64,000 nucleotides of DNA from Enterococcus raffinosus (lineage in GTDB: Bacteria; Bacillota; Bacilli; Lactobacillales; Enterococcaceae). Under the pieces are notes generated by a model. It worked only from the letters and a program-made list of their open reading frames with translations. It did no database searches and was not told the origin of the DNA. The position numbers and the translations under genes were made by a program. Positions 52,831-61,110 of this stretch are shown here, piece after piece (positions within the stretch are counted from its first letter, which is position 1; the number at the start of each line of letters is the position of its first letter). The stretch is from assembly GCF_018917525.1 (NCBI RefSeq), contig NZ_JAHLOS010000014.1:32710-96709 (forward strand). Direction: 5' to 3'.

Positions 52831-53001
52831 TTGACTACGAAGATAGATACAAAACGTACAGAAGTGGAACACTTAAAAAAGGAATTGCAAACATTTAAGC
52901 GATTAACCTTTGCGAATGTTCCAATTGCACCTGAAAAACAACGAATTGAACAAAAAATAAAGAAATTAAACGAAGAAATAGCCAAATTAGCAGAGTCATA
53001 G
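52831..53001 (+). CDS. Small coiled-coil protein
   Basis: A 56-residue protein (MTTKIDTKRTEVEHLKKELQ, then ...KIKKLNEEIAKLAES) that is almost wholly helical with heptad spacing. I chose the TTG at 52831 because AAAGGAG lies eight bases upstream; the in-frame start at 52789 lacks a ribosome site. Function unknown. Confidence 0.55.
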   Translation: MTTKIDTKRTEVEHLKKELQTFKRLTFANVPIAPEKQRIEQKIKKLNEEIAKLAES

Positions 53002-53070
53002 GAGTCTGCTGCTGCCTGTGAAAAATACAAACTTGATTACGAGCTAGCTCAATACTAGAAGGCAGAAATT

Positions 53071-53150
53071 TAGTCGGATAGTATACGGCTTGAGGATCAA
53101 ACTTATTTTTTCGGAAGGAAAAAATAATTACTTTAAAATGAAGAAGGAGT
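53071..53150 (+). repeat. Degenerate copy C of the repeated leader element
   Basis: Only the right part is recognisable: GATAGTATACGGC, then ATCAAACTTATTTTTTC, the A/T-rich hairpin, and ATTACTTTAAAATGAAGAAG leading into the ribosome site of the DUF975 gene. It aligns best with 36664-36734. Confidence 0.55.
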
Positions 53151-53156
53151 GTTTTT

Positions 53157-53933
53157 ATGCGTCTTAGTGATTATCGTCAAATGGCGAAAGACCGTCTTAA
53201 TGGTCAATGGGGAATTAATGTAGGGTTAGTGGTGATCGTTGGACTGCTGACAGCAGCAATTAGTAATGTTTCTACGATGACTGACAATACGAATATTCAG
53301 TTAGGAATCTCATTTTTATTAGGTATTCTGGTACTTTTTGCTTTTAGCTACTCATTATATTATGTCAGCTTGTATGTCGTACGGGGTGGTCGAGCTGAAC
53401 TGGGTCAAATTTTTGTTGTTTTTCAGCAGGGATATTATGTTCCGTTGATGATCATCAATATTCTTGCTCAAATTGTACAATATGTTTTGGCAGCGATCTT
53501 TTTCATTCCATTATTGTTGCAAGCGGGTAGTAGTGTATATATCTCGCTGATTTCAACTGGTGGATTAACGACGAACACAGAAAGTGTTTCTACGCTGATG
53601 AACATTGGTGTATTAGGACTTTATGTCATCTCAACGTTACTTTTTTTACTGGTAACAACAATTATTAGTATCATCTTTAAGTTCGCTGTTTGGGTGAAAT
53701 TTGATTATCCCGATTTGAGTGTGGCTGATTGTATCAAACGTGCTTGGGTCTTATTGAAGGATCGCTGGGGTAAATATATCTTATTGCAATTGTCATTCAT
53801 TGGCTGGTACATTCTAGGGTTTGTCGCATTGATCGTAGGTCTGCTTTTCGTAGCGGTCTATGTAAATACGGCGAGTGCTGCTTTTTATGACCAAGCCTTG
53901 AAGGAAAAAATTGATCAGGGGGAATTAGCATGA
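53157..53933 (+). CDS. DUF975 family membrane protein
   Basis: A 258-residue protein with about six membrane helices. The N-terminal RLSDYRQMAKDRLNGQWG and the VKFDYPDLSVADCIKRAWVL motif are DUF975 marks; ends in a typical TASAAFYDQAL. GAAGGAG before the ATG. The downstream metallo-beta-lactamase gene overlaps its stop (ATGA). Function unknown. Confidence 0.85.
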   Translation: MRLSDYRQMAKDRLNGQWGINVGLVVIVGLLTAAISNVSTMTDNTNIQLGISFLLGILVLFAFSYSLYYVSLYVVRGGRAELGQIFVVFQQGYYVPLMIINILAQIVQYVLAAIFFIPLLLQAGSSVYISLISTGGLTTNTESVSTLMNIGVLGLYVISTLLFLLVTTIISIIFKFAVWVKFDYPDLSVADCIKRAWVLLKDRWGKYILLQLSFIGWYILGFVALIVGLLFVAVYVNTASAAFYDQALKEKIDQGELA

Positions 53934-54667
53934 AGCTGACCGTACTCGGTTGTTTAGGTGCATATCCTTATGAAGGTCAAGGAACCACCAGCTATTTGCT
54001 GCAGGCTGATGGCTTTAACTTATTACTGGATGCTGGTAGTTCGACCCTTGTGGAATTGGAAAAGGAACTTGATCCGCTGGACTTGGATGCGGTGATTTTG
54101 ACGCATTACCATCATGATCACATTGCGGATCTCGGGGTGCTGCAATATTATTGGCAGCTTTATCCAACGCAAACACCTAAGCCTATTTTGCCGATTTATG
54201 GACATACAGAAGACGAATTTCATTTCAACGATTTGACCATGGAAGGTGTGACGGAAGGTCGTTCCTACTTTGAAGCAGAAGAATTGAAACTTGGACCGTT
54301 TCTTGTTACGTTTATGAAGACGATTCATCCGGTGCCTTGCTATGCGATGCGCTTTGTGGAAGAAAAAACCGGAGCTGTTTTTGTCTTTACAGGTGATTCT
54401 GGGTATTTGGAATCCTTTAATGAATTTGCCAAGGACGCCGATCTATTTTTAGCGGACACTTATTTGTTTAATGGCAACGAAAAACATAAAGCTCATTTTA
54501 CCGCAGGCGAAGCGGGAACATTTGCCAAAAATGCCGCAGTCAAAAAGCTAGTCTTGACTCATTTGCCGCAACACGGTGATCTGGAAGAGCTGCGTCAACA
54601 AGCTGCAGCCGTTAGCGGGGAAATTCCCGTTGAATTGGCTCAGCCCCACAAAGTTTTTGAAATATAA
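53930..54667 (+). CDS. Metallo-beta-lactamase fold hydrolase
   Basis: A 245-residue MBL-fold protein of the RNase Z/YhfI-like group. The zinc motif is HYHHDHIADLG, with H in MKTIHPVPCYAMR, D in FTGDSGYLE and a final H in LTHLPQHGD. Translationally coupled to the DUF975 gene. Either a phosphodiesterase or a nuclease; the substrate cannot be told. Confidence 0.88.
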   Translation: MKLTVLGCLGAYPYEGQGTTSYLLQADGFNLLLDAGSSTLVELEKELDPLDLDAVILTHYHHDHIADLGVLQYYWQLYPTQTPKPILPIYGHTEDEFHFNDLTMEGVTEGRSYFEAEELKLGPFLVTFMKTIHPVPCYAMRFVEEKTGAVFVFTGDSGYLESFNEFAKDADLFLADTYLFNGNEKHKAHFTAGEAGTFAKNAAVKKLVLTHLPQHGDLEELRQQAAAVSGEIPVELAQPHKVFEI

Positions 54668-54687
54668 GAAAAAGAGGAGTTGGAACT

Positions 54688-55695
54688 ATGCTATATGTAC
54701 CAAATGACAAAGAACGTGATCCACGAGTAAACCTTGCCATCGAGACGTATTTATTACAAAATATGCCGCTCGATGAACCAATCTTGCTTTTTTACATCAA
54801 TGAACCGTCGATTATCATTGGTCGTAATCAAAATACGATCGAGGAAATCAATAAAGAGTATGTGGACGAAAAAGGGATTCATGTCGTTCGCCGCTTAAGT
54901 GGCGGGGGTGCTGTGTATCATGATCTTGGAAATTTGAACTTTAGCTTTATCATGCCAGATGATGGCAACTCCTTTAGAGATTTCAAAAAATTGACGGAGC
55001 CGATCGTTGAAGCCTTGCATAAGCTTGGAATTGAAGGGGCACAATTAAAAGGTCGGAACGATCTTGTGATTGACGACAAGAAATTCTCCGGTAATGCGAT
55101 GTATTCGACAAATGGCCGGATGTTCGCTCATGGAACCTTGATGTTTGATAGTGATATTGATGAAGTCGTCAATGCCTTAAAAGTTAAGAAAGATAAGATC
55201 GAATCCAAAGGCATCAAATCGATCCGTTCTCGTGTGACGAACATCAAAGATTACTTACCGGCTGATAAACAAGCGATGACGACAGAAGAATTCCGCCAAG
55301 CGATTCTTTTGCAGATTTTTGGTGTAGACAGTGTGGACCAAGTGAAAACTCATGAGTTGAATGAGGAAGACTGGAAAGCAATCAATCAAATCTCGGAAGA
55401 ATACTACAAAAACTGGGATTGGAATTATGGCCGTTCACCAGAGTTTAACTTGGAACGGCAAAAACGTTTTTCTATCGGTTCGATTGAAGTTCGCTTAGAC
55501 GTTGCCAACGGTAAGATCGAAAAAGCCAAAATCTTCGGTGATTTCTTTGGCTTAGGCGAGATCAAGGATGTTGAGAACCAATTGATCGGTACGCGCTATG
55601 ATAAAAAAGCCCTAGAGGAATGCATTGATCAGATTGACTTAACTCACTACTTTGGTAATATCACCAAAGAAGATTTCTTAGAATTGATTTATTAA
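54688..55695 (+). CDS. lplA: Lipoate--protein ligase
   Basis: A 335-residue LplA-type ligase that adenylates lipoate and attaches it to E2/GcvH domains. Motifs: INEPSIIIGRNQNTIEEIN, VRRLSGGGAVYHDLGNLNFS, the catalytic lysine in DDKKFSGNAMY, and HGTLMFD; a C-terminal accessory domain of about 85 residues is present. AGAGGAG before the ATG. Confidence 0.95.
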   Translation: MLYVPNDKERDPRVNLAIETYLLQNMPLDEPILLFYINEPSIIIGRNQNTIEEINKEYVDEKGIHVVRRLSGGGAVYHDLGNLNFSFIMPDDGNSFRDFKKLTEPIVEALHKLGIEGAQLKGRNDLVIDDKKFSGNAMYSTNGRMFAHGTLMFDSDIDEVVNALKVKKDKIESKGIKSIRSRVTNIKDYLPADKQAMTTEEFRQAILLQIFGVDSVDQVKTHELNEEDWKAINQISEEYYKNWDWNYGRSPEFNLERQKRFSIGSIEVRLDVANGKIEKAKIFGDFFGLGEIKDVENQLIGTRYDKKALEECIDQIDLTHYFGNITKEDFLELIY

Positions 55696-55701
55696 ATGTC
55701 C

Positions 55702-55743
55702 AACAAACGACCTTCTGTTTAGCAAAAGGTCGTTTGTTTTTTT
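55702..55743 (+). terminator. Terminator after lplA
   Basis: A 13-bp stem AACAAACGACCTT/AAGGTCGTTTGTT (55702-55714, 55726-55738) with a T-rich tail. Confidence 0.9.
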
Positions 55744-55789
55744 GATTTTTGTTAAGATAGTCAGTGAAAGCAGAATAAAGGAGCTCTTT

Positions 55790-56497
55790 ATGAAAAAGCG
55801 TGAATTCATCGTTCAAGACTTATTGAGTAAAATCTATCAGGAAGAATTTAATAATGGAAAATTGCCGAATCAGCGGAAGTTAGCGGAAATCTATGGCGTT
55901 TCCCGCTTTACGATTCAGCAGGCAGTGAAAAATTTAGAAGAAATCGGGATCGTCCGCGTCGTTCAGGGGTCAGGGATTTTCGTTCACGAGAAGTGGGTGA
56001 AAAACCCGCTGATCTTCAATTCGCTGACTCGAACGCCCTATGACCGGATCGATTCAAAGATGATCGAACTAAAGAAAACACCTGCCACCTTAGACGAACA
56101 GAAAATCTTTCAAATCAATGAAGGCGAGGAAATTTGGACGTTTGAGCGGATTCGGATCGTCAATTACAAAATCGAACAGTTAGAAATTTCAAAGATGCCG
56201 GTCTCGATGTTTCCTGACTTATCTCAGGAAGTGGTAGAGCATTCGATTCAAAACTATGTGGAGCAGAAGGGCTACCGCATCTCTCATTACATTACCAGCT
56301 ATGACCCCATCACAACTTCCAAGGAGCAGTCCAAGCTGCTGCTCTGTAAACGCGGAACACCCGCGATGCAGATTACGAATCGAGCCATTTTGGAGGATGG
56401 GCAGATCTTTGAATACAGCAGCATCGTGGCGATCGATTATTCTGTAACGTATATTCGTCCCTTTGACCGTGAGATTCATCGGTCACGGATTGATTAG
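55790..56497 (+). CDS. GntR/HutC-type regulator with UTRA domain
   Basis: A 235-residue regulator. Winged helix at about 10-70 (NGKLPNQRKLAEIYGVSRFTIQQAVKNLEEIGIVRVVQGSGIFV) and a UTRA effector domain (from about residue 90: FERIRIVNYKIEQLEISKMP). AAAGGAG precedes the ATG at 55790. It is convergent with the dehydratase gene and near the PTS-eda operon, so it probably controls this sugar-acid locus with a phosphorylated or keto-sugar ligand. Confidence 0.88.
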   Translation: MKKREFIVQDLLSKIYQEEFNNGKLPNQRKLAEIYGVSRFTIQQAVKNLEEIGIVRVVQGSGIFVHEKWVKNPLIFNSLTRTPYDRIDSKMIELKKTPATLDEQKIFQINEGEEIWTFERIRIVNYKIEQLEISKMPVSMFPDLSQEVVEHSIQNYVEQKGYRISHYITSYDPITTSKEQSKLLLCKRGTPAMQITNRAILEDGQIFEYSSIVAIDYSVTYIRPFDREIHRSRID

Positions 56498-56516
56498 AAA
56501 TCTTATTGCAAACAAA

Positions 56517-56551
56517 ATGACCCGCACTTCGAAGGCAGAAGTACGGGTCAT
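56517..56551. terminator. Bidirectional terminator between the gntR-type and dehydratase genes
   Basis: A 14-position stem (56517-56530 with 56538-56551, one mismatch) with flanking T/A-rich tails. Confidence 0.8.
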
Positions 56552-56562
56552 TGCTTTTATTT

Positions 56563-57762
56563 TTATGGTGTTACAATCGTTCCATCCGGTGTCCGGCTTT
56601 GTGTCCATTCGTGAGTGCGATAAACGACTGGATACTCGGCCGCCAGTTCTTCATTAAAGGTCACACCGATGCCGCTTTCCTCGATGGGATAAAAGAAGCC
56701 CTTGTCTGGAGTTGGAATATTACCAAAGACTTTTTGTGTGTTCGCAGGAACATCGATATTTTCCTGGATCGCAGCATTATGCAAGTGAATGTTCAAATGA
56801 GTATTCACCGCTAACCCAACTGGTGTAATATCGGAGGGTGTATGCCAAGCGATTCGGATTCCCATCGCTTCACAATAGTGAGCCAATTTTAAGGCTGGAG
56901 TGATCCCGCCGATTTGGGAAACATGCGCACGCATGTAGTCAATGTGACGATTGCGAACTAATTCCTTCCACTCCATCGGATTATTGAACAATTCGCCGGT
57001 TGCGATCGGTGTTACTGATTGACTGCGTAATTGCGCCAACCATTCGTTTTGGTTTGGCGGCAGGATATCCTCTAAGAAGAAGAGATTGTATTTTTCTGCA
57101 GCCTTCGCAAATTTGATGGCTTGGTTGGGATGAAGACGTTCATGGACATCATGGAGCATTTGAAACTGGCTGCCGTAGTTGTTTTGAATGCTTTCGAACA
57201 TGTCTAATGTCGTCTGCATATAGTCCTCTTGATCAAAATAAGAGCCCTCAAGTGGTTTTTCAGGCGTTTCCAGCCTGCTTGGATTGCCGCCGTAAAAGCC
57301 CAATTGACAGCGAATGTAACGATAGCCTTCTGCTAAGAATTTGTCGATCTCACTATACAGTTCATCTAGGTTATCTGCTACTGCATGGGTATAAGCTGGA
57401 ATTGCGGTCCGCGCTTTCCCACCGAGTAATTGATATAATGGCATGTCTGCCAGCTTGCCCTTGATATCCCACAGAGCCATATCGACACCTGAGATGGCAT
57501 TATTGGTGATGGGTCCGTTGCGCCAATAGGAATTGACGTTCATCACTTGCCAAATGTCTTCGATTTGATTCGCGTCTCTTCCAATCAGTAATGGTTTTAA
57601 GTATTCTTCCACGACTGTTTGAACGGCTAATGGCCGAAATTGAAAGGTTCCGCAGCCGACGCCGGAGACGCCCTTGTTCGTTTCTACCTTGACCACTAAT
57701 AAATTATGGCGATCAGGTTTGATGGCGAAGCTTTTTATATCTGTAATGATAGTAGGTGTCAT
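56563..57762 (-). CDS. Mannonate dehydratase-like (ManD/RspA) enolase-superfamily protein
   Basis: A 399-residue member of the ManD group of the enolase superfamily: N-terminal capping domain ([21 protein letters not shown]), metal-ligand and catalytic motifs [29 protein letters not shown] and [13 protein letters not shown]. ManD proteins dehydrate D-mannonate or D-gluconate to 2-keto-3-deoxygluconate, though many have low activity; with KDPG aldolase and a KDG-kinase fragment nearby this role is plausible. Start ATG at 57762 with GGAG eight bases away. Confidence 0.82.
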   Translation of the reverse strand: MTPTIITDIKSFAIKPDRHNLLVVKVETNKGVSGVGCGTFQFRPLAVQTVVEEYLKPLLIGRDANQIEDIWQVMNVNSYWRNGPITNNAISGVDMALWDIKGKLADMPLYQLLGGKARTAIPAYTHAVADNLDELYSEIDKFLAEGYRYIRCQLGFYGGNPSRLETPEKPLEGSYFDQEDYMQTTLDMFESIQNNYGSQFQMLHDVHERLHPNQAIKFAKAAEKYNLFFLEDILPPNQNEWLAQLRSQSVTPIATGELFNNPMEWKELVRNRHIDYMRAHVSQIGGITPALKLAHYCEAMGIRIAWHTPSDITPVGLAVNTHLNIHLHNAAIQENIDVPANTQKVFGNIPTPDKGFFYPIEESGIGVTFNEELAAEYPVVYRTHEWTQSRTPDGTIVTP

Positions 57763-57951
57763 TTTCTTCACTCCAATGTACATAGATAAGATTCGTTTGC
57801 ATGCTCATTGAAACATGTAAATGATAGGGCTGTCAATTTGGTCTAAAAAAAAGGAGTTAAAGCACGTAAAAACAGTCCAATTTTTTAATTAAACTTATAA
57901 GAACGTTGGTATAGAGCTGTTTATTTTTAATTATTAACAAAAAGGACTGGT

Positions 57952-57999
57952 TTTACAAGAGTGGTTTACCATGCTACTATGTGGGTGAAAACGGAAACA
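57952..57999 (+). promoter_or_regulatory. PTS operon promoter with CcpA (cre) site
   Basis: TTTACA (57952-57957), extended -10 TGC-TACTAT (57972-57980) at 17-base spacing, and TGAAAACGGAAACA (57986-57999), one mismatch from the cre consensus TGWAANCGNTNWCA, at the transcription start. Predicts catabolite repression. Confidence 0.78.
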
Positions 58000-58019
58000 C
58001 ATTTACTTACGTTTCGAAG

Positions 58020-58329
58020 AATAAGGATGTCAGTTCAACTTTTTGCAGTTTATCAAAAGAGATATCAATTTTGAAGATTTGGTAAATCACTAGATTGAAC
58101 GCTTTAGTTGAATGATATACGGCATTCGAAACGGACTAATTTTTCTGTGAAAAATTAATTCACTAACACGAATAAGGATGTCAGTTCAACTTTTTGCAGT
58201 TTACGAAAAGAAAAATCAATTTCGAAGATTTAGCAAATCAATAGTGTGAACACTTTAGTTGAATGATATACGGCATTCGAAACGGACTAATTTTTCTGTG
58301 AAAAATTAATTCACTAACACGAATAAGGA
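58020..58329 (+). repeat. Repeated leader element, copies B1 and B2 in tandem
   Basis: Two 151-bp units (58020-58170 and 58171-58321) and the first eight bases of a third, which give the ribosome site of the PTS gene. Both have the same left arm (29 nt) and right arm (29-30 nt) as copy A, an identical TAATTTTTC/GAAAAATTA hairpin, and a diverged centre. They lie within the untranslated leader after the cre promoter, which is about 350 bases long. Confidence 0.85.
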
Positions 58330-58339
58330 GGAAGAAAAA

Positions 58340-60169
58340 GTGAAGCATGAGGATGTAGCGAAACAAATTATTAAAAATGTCGGCGGTGCAGAAAATATCA
58401 ATAATGCTTGGCATTGTATGACCAGGCTGCGTTTCAATCTAAAAGACGAAAAATTGGTAGATTACGCTGGTCTTGAGAAGATAACGAAAGTGGTTGGAAC
58501 GAAATATCAAAGTGATCAGCTGCAGGTAGTGATCGGAACAGACGTAGCGGAGTATTTTGCACCCATTGCTAAGGCGTTAGGATTGGATGAAAATAGTCAG
58601 CAAGGTGACGGCGAGAAAAAAGGAGCCATATCCTTATTTATGGATACTGTTTCCGGCGTTTTTGGTCCTATCGTTCCGGCGATCGCTGGTGCGGGGATGA
58701 TCAAAGGGTTGATGGCTGGGCTAGTTGCCTTGAATGTCATCTCAAACCAAACGGATACGTACTTGATCATTGATATGATCGCCAGTGGTGTCTTTACCTT
58801 CTTGCCATTCTTTGTCGCGGCATCGGCTGCTCGTATTTTTAAAACTAATCAATATTTAGCGGTCGCGATTGCGGCAACATTGCAATTTCCGACGATGACA
58901 AATGCGGTAGCTGAAGGCTCGATCTCGGCCTTTAAACTATTCGGCGTCGTTCCTGTGCCGGTCTTTAATTATGCGGGAACCGTTATTCCAATTATTTTCG
59001 CGGTATTGGCGCTGAGCTATATCTATCGTTGGGTTGATAAAGTTCTGCCGCAGGTATTACGGACAGTCTTTACGCCAACCATTTCTTTGTTTGTTGCAGG
59101 ATTAGTTACATTGACGATTATCGGGCCAATTAGTATTCATTTAGGAAATCTGTTGGCGGCTGGCGTAGCGTGGCTGTTTTCAATCTCACCAGTATTGGCG
59201 GGGATTGTCGTTGGTGCGATTCGTCCGATTGCGATCTTTACAGGTCTGCATCATGCGATGACACCGATTGCTCTACAGAACTTTGCCAACCAAGGCTATG
59301 ACATGCTGATGCCAATGATGTTTATGGCGAACATGGCGATCACTGGTGCGACAGCGGCGATCTATACAAAAGTCAAATCAAAAGAAGATAAATCCCTTGT
59401 TTTATCATCCGCTGTTTCTGGTTTGTTAGGAATCACGGAGCCGGCATTATTCGGGATTTTGTCAAAATACAAAAAAGCCTTTATTGCCGCAACAGTCGGT
59501 AGTTCTGTGGCATCTGCCTTTATCAGTTTCTTCGGTGTACGTATCTATGGCTATATTTTATCAAGTATTTTCAGCCTGCCAGCATACATTGGTCAGTACT
59601 TTATTTTTGCGGTACTAGGGATCTTGATCGCGTTGATCTCTTCATTTGTGATTACGTATATGCTGGTTCCAGCTGAACAGGCAGAAGCTGATGAGCTGAC
59701 TAATGAAGTTGCACTGCATGCTGTGGCAAAAGGCGATTATATTCCTTTAGAGGATGTGCCAGACGAAGTTTTCTCAACGAAGATGATGGGTGACGGCTTT
59801 GCAATTAACTCTGTTGACGGTGCCGTTTATGCGCCAGTTAGCGGAACCGTGACTACTGTCTTTCCTTCAAAGCATGCCATTGGGATTCAAACCAGTAATG
59901 GTGTGGAGGTTCTGGTTCATATGGGGATTGATACGGTGTCATTAGACGGTAAAGGCTTCGATGTTTCTGTTAAAGCGGGCGACAAAGTCACAGCGGATAC
60001 GAAAATCGCGCAGATGGATCTGGCTTATATTCATAGACAAGGAAAAGAAAGCATGATCATTGTGGTGATTACCAACATGGATCGGGTGTTGAAATTTTCT
60101 GGTGAAAGAGACCTAGAAGGGCAGCATCAAGCGGGCGTCATTTTAGAACGTGCTTTGCTGAACGGTTAG
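58340..60169 (+). CDS. PTS transporter EIIBCA, beta-glucoside family
   Basis: A 609-residue fused phosphotransferase permease: EIIB with phospho-cysteine C26 (WHCMTRLRF), EIIC of about ten helices (residues 100-450, with AITGATAAIYTK and GITEPALFGI), and EIIA with phospho-histidine H527 (VLVHMGIDTVSL). B-C-A order is typical of beta-glucoside/sucrose type. Next to KDPG aldolase and an aldonate dehydratase it may import a sugar acid or its glycoside rather than a simple glucoside; that is inference. AAGGAGGAAG before the GTG start is built by the end of the repeat. Confidence 0.88.
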   Translation: MKHEDVAKQIIKNVGGAENINNAWHCMTRLRFNLKDEKLVDYAGLEKITKVVGTKYQSDQLQVVIGTDVAEYFAPIAKALGLDENSQQGDGEKKGAISLFMDTVSGVFGPIVPAIAGAGMIKGLMAGLVALNVISNQTDTYLIIDMIASGVFTFLPFFVAASAARIFKTNQYLAVAIAATLQFPTMTNAVAEGSISAFKLFGVVPVPVFNYAGTVIPIIFAVLALSYIYRWVDKVLPQVLRTVFTPTISLFVAGLVTLTIIGPISIHLGNLLAAGVAWLFSISPVLAGIVVGAIRPIAIFTGLHHAMTPIALQNFANQGYDMLMPMMFMANMAITGATAAIYTKVKSKEDKSLVLSSAVSGLLGITEPALFGILSKYKKAFIAATVGSSVASAFISFFGVRIYGYILSSIFSLPAYIGQYFIFAVLGILIALISSFVITYMLVPAEQAEADELTNEVALHAVAKGDYIPLEDVPDEVFSTKMMGDGFAINSVDGAVYAPVSGTVTTVFPSKHAIGIQTSNGVEVLVHMGIDTVSLDGKGFDVSVKAGDKVTADTKIAQMDLAYIHRQGKESMIIVVITNMDRVLKFSGERDLEGQHQAGVILERALLNG

Positions 60170-60180
60170 GAGATAGCGAT

Positions 60181-60834
60181 ATGAAACGAATGGACATTTT
60201 GTCACGTTTAAAAAAAGCGGGTGTGATCGCAGTGGTTCGCGGAAAGGATTCTGCTGAGGCAGTTAAAGCCAGCCAAGCGATTATTGCTGGCGGAGTGACG
60301 GGGATCGAAGTTACGTTTACCGTTCCTAACGCACAGACAGCGATCCAAGAATTAGTTGAAGAATATCAAGGGGCAGACGTTGTAATCGGTGCTGGAACAG
60401 TGCTGGATGTGGTGACGGCTCGCTTAGCCATCATGGTGGGAGCGGAATTTATCGTCAGCCCAAGCTTTGATCAGGAAACGGCAGAGCTGTGCAATCTATA
60501 TCAGATCCCGTATCTGCCTGGCTGTATGACGATTACTGAAATGCAACAGGCGTTGAAAATGGGCGTTGATATTATCAAGTTGTTTCCGGGAAGTGTCAGT
60601 GGTCCAAGTATGGTCGCAGCGGTCAAGGCACCGCTGCCGCATATCAACTTAATGCCGACGGGCGGTGTGAACCTTGAAAATATGGCGACTTGGTTTGCAG
60701 CAGGCGTCGTCGCAGTTGGTGTGGGTGGAAATCTGTTGGCTCCGGCAGCTACGGGTGATTTTGCCAAGGTAACAGAAATCGCTCAGCAATATGCGGCAAA
60801 ACTGTCCGAGATTCGGGGAACAGTCAATGGCTAA
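60181..60834 (+). CDS. eda: 2-dehydro-3-deoxy-phosphogluconate (KDPG) aldolase
   Basis: A 217-residue class I aldolase splitting KDPG into pyruvate and glyceraldehyde-3-phosphate. R20 (VVRG), catalytic E43 (GIEVTFTVP), Schiff-base K133 (DIIKLFPGS) and GAGTV/SPSFD motifs are visible. AGGAGATA before the ATG. It directly follows the PTS gene and overlaps the kinase remnant by eight bases. Confidence 0.93.
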   Translation: MKRMDILSRLKKAGVIAVVRGKDSAEAVKASQAIIAGGVTGIEVTFTVPNAQTAIQELVEEYQGADVVIGAGTVLDVVTARLAIMVGAEFIVSPSFDQETAELCNLYQIPYLPGCMTITEMQQALKMGVDIIKLFPGSVSGPSMVAAVKAPLPHINLMPTGGVNLENMATWFAAGVVAVGVGGNLLAPAATGDFAKVTEIAQQYAAKLSEIRGTVNG

Positions 60835-61039
60835 GGTCGTTTGTCTAGGAGAAATCATGCTGCGTTTGTCGGCGGAAGCGGGCACACGCCTTCAACATGC
60901 CCAACAATTGGCTGTTTTCTATGGAGGCGGCGAAGCAAATGTTGCGGGTTCCTTAGACAACTATGGGCATCAAGTCCAGTTTGCCAGCAAGCTTCCCGCC
61001 AATGGATTCGGGCAAGCCGAAGTATTAAGTCTCAGCTAA
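60827..61039 (+). pseudogene. kdgK: Truncated 2-keto-3-deoxygluconate kinase (PfkB family)
   Basis: Seventy codons from ATG at 60827. The N-terminal part of a PfkB sugar kinase is clear (VVCLGEIMLRLSAEAGTRLQ, FYGGGEANVAGSLDNYGH, FASKLPANGFGQ), but the frame closes after VLSLS, while the family needs about 310-340 residues including the ATP-binding and GxGD catalytic parts. The terminator begins about 30 bases further, so roughly 240 codons are missing. It overlaps eda, showing it was the third gene of the operon. A functional kinase elsewhere cannot be excluded. Confidence 0.85.
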
Positions 61040-61068
61040 AGTGAGAGCGCCAAAATTGAACAGTAAAA

Positions 61069-61108
61069 AAATCAGGGAACGGTCCGTCGAGTGGACTGTT
61101 CCCTGATT
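61069..61108. terminator. Bidirectional terminator after the kinase remnant
   Basis: Stem AAATCAGGGAAC/GTTCCCTGATTT with an inner GGTCC/GGACT part and T6; A6 on the other side serves the converging sensor gene. Confidence 0.87.
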
Positions 61109-61110
61109 TT

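Noticed and set aside
58020..58329. CRISPR-like array
   Set aside because: Units of 151 bp with long conserved arms and only two copies do not fit repeat-spacer structure.
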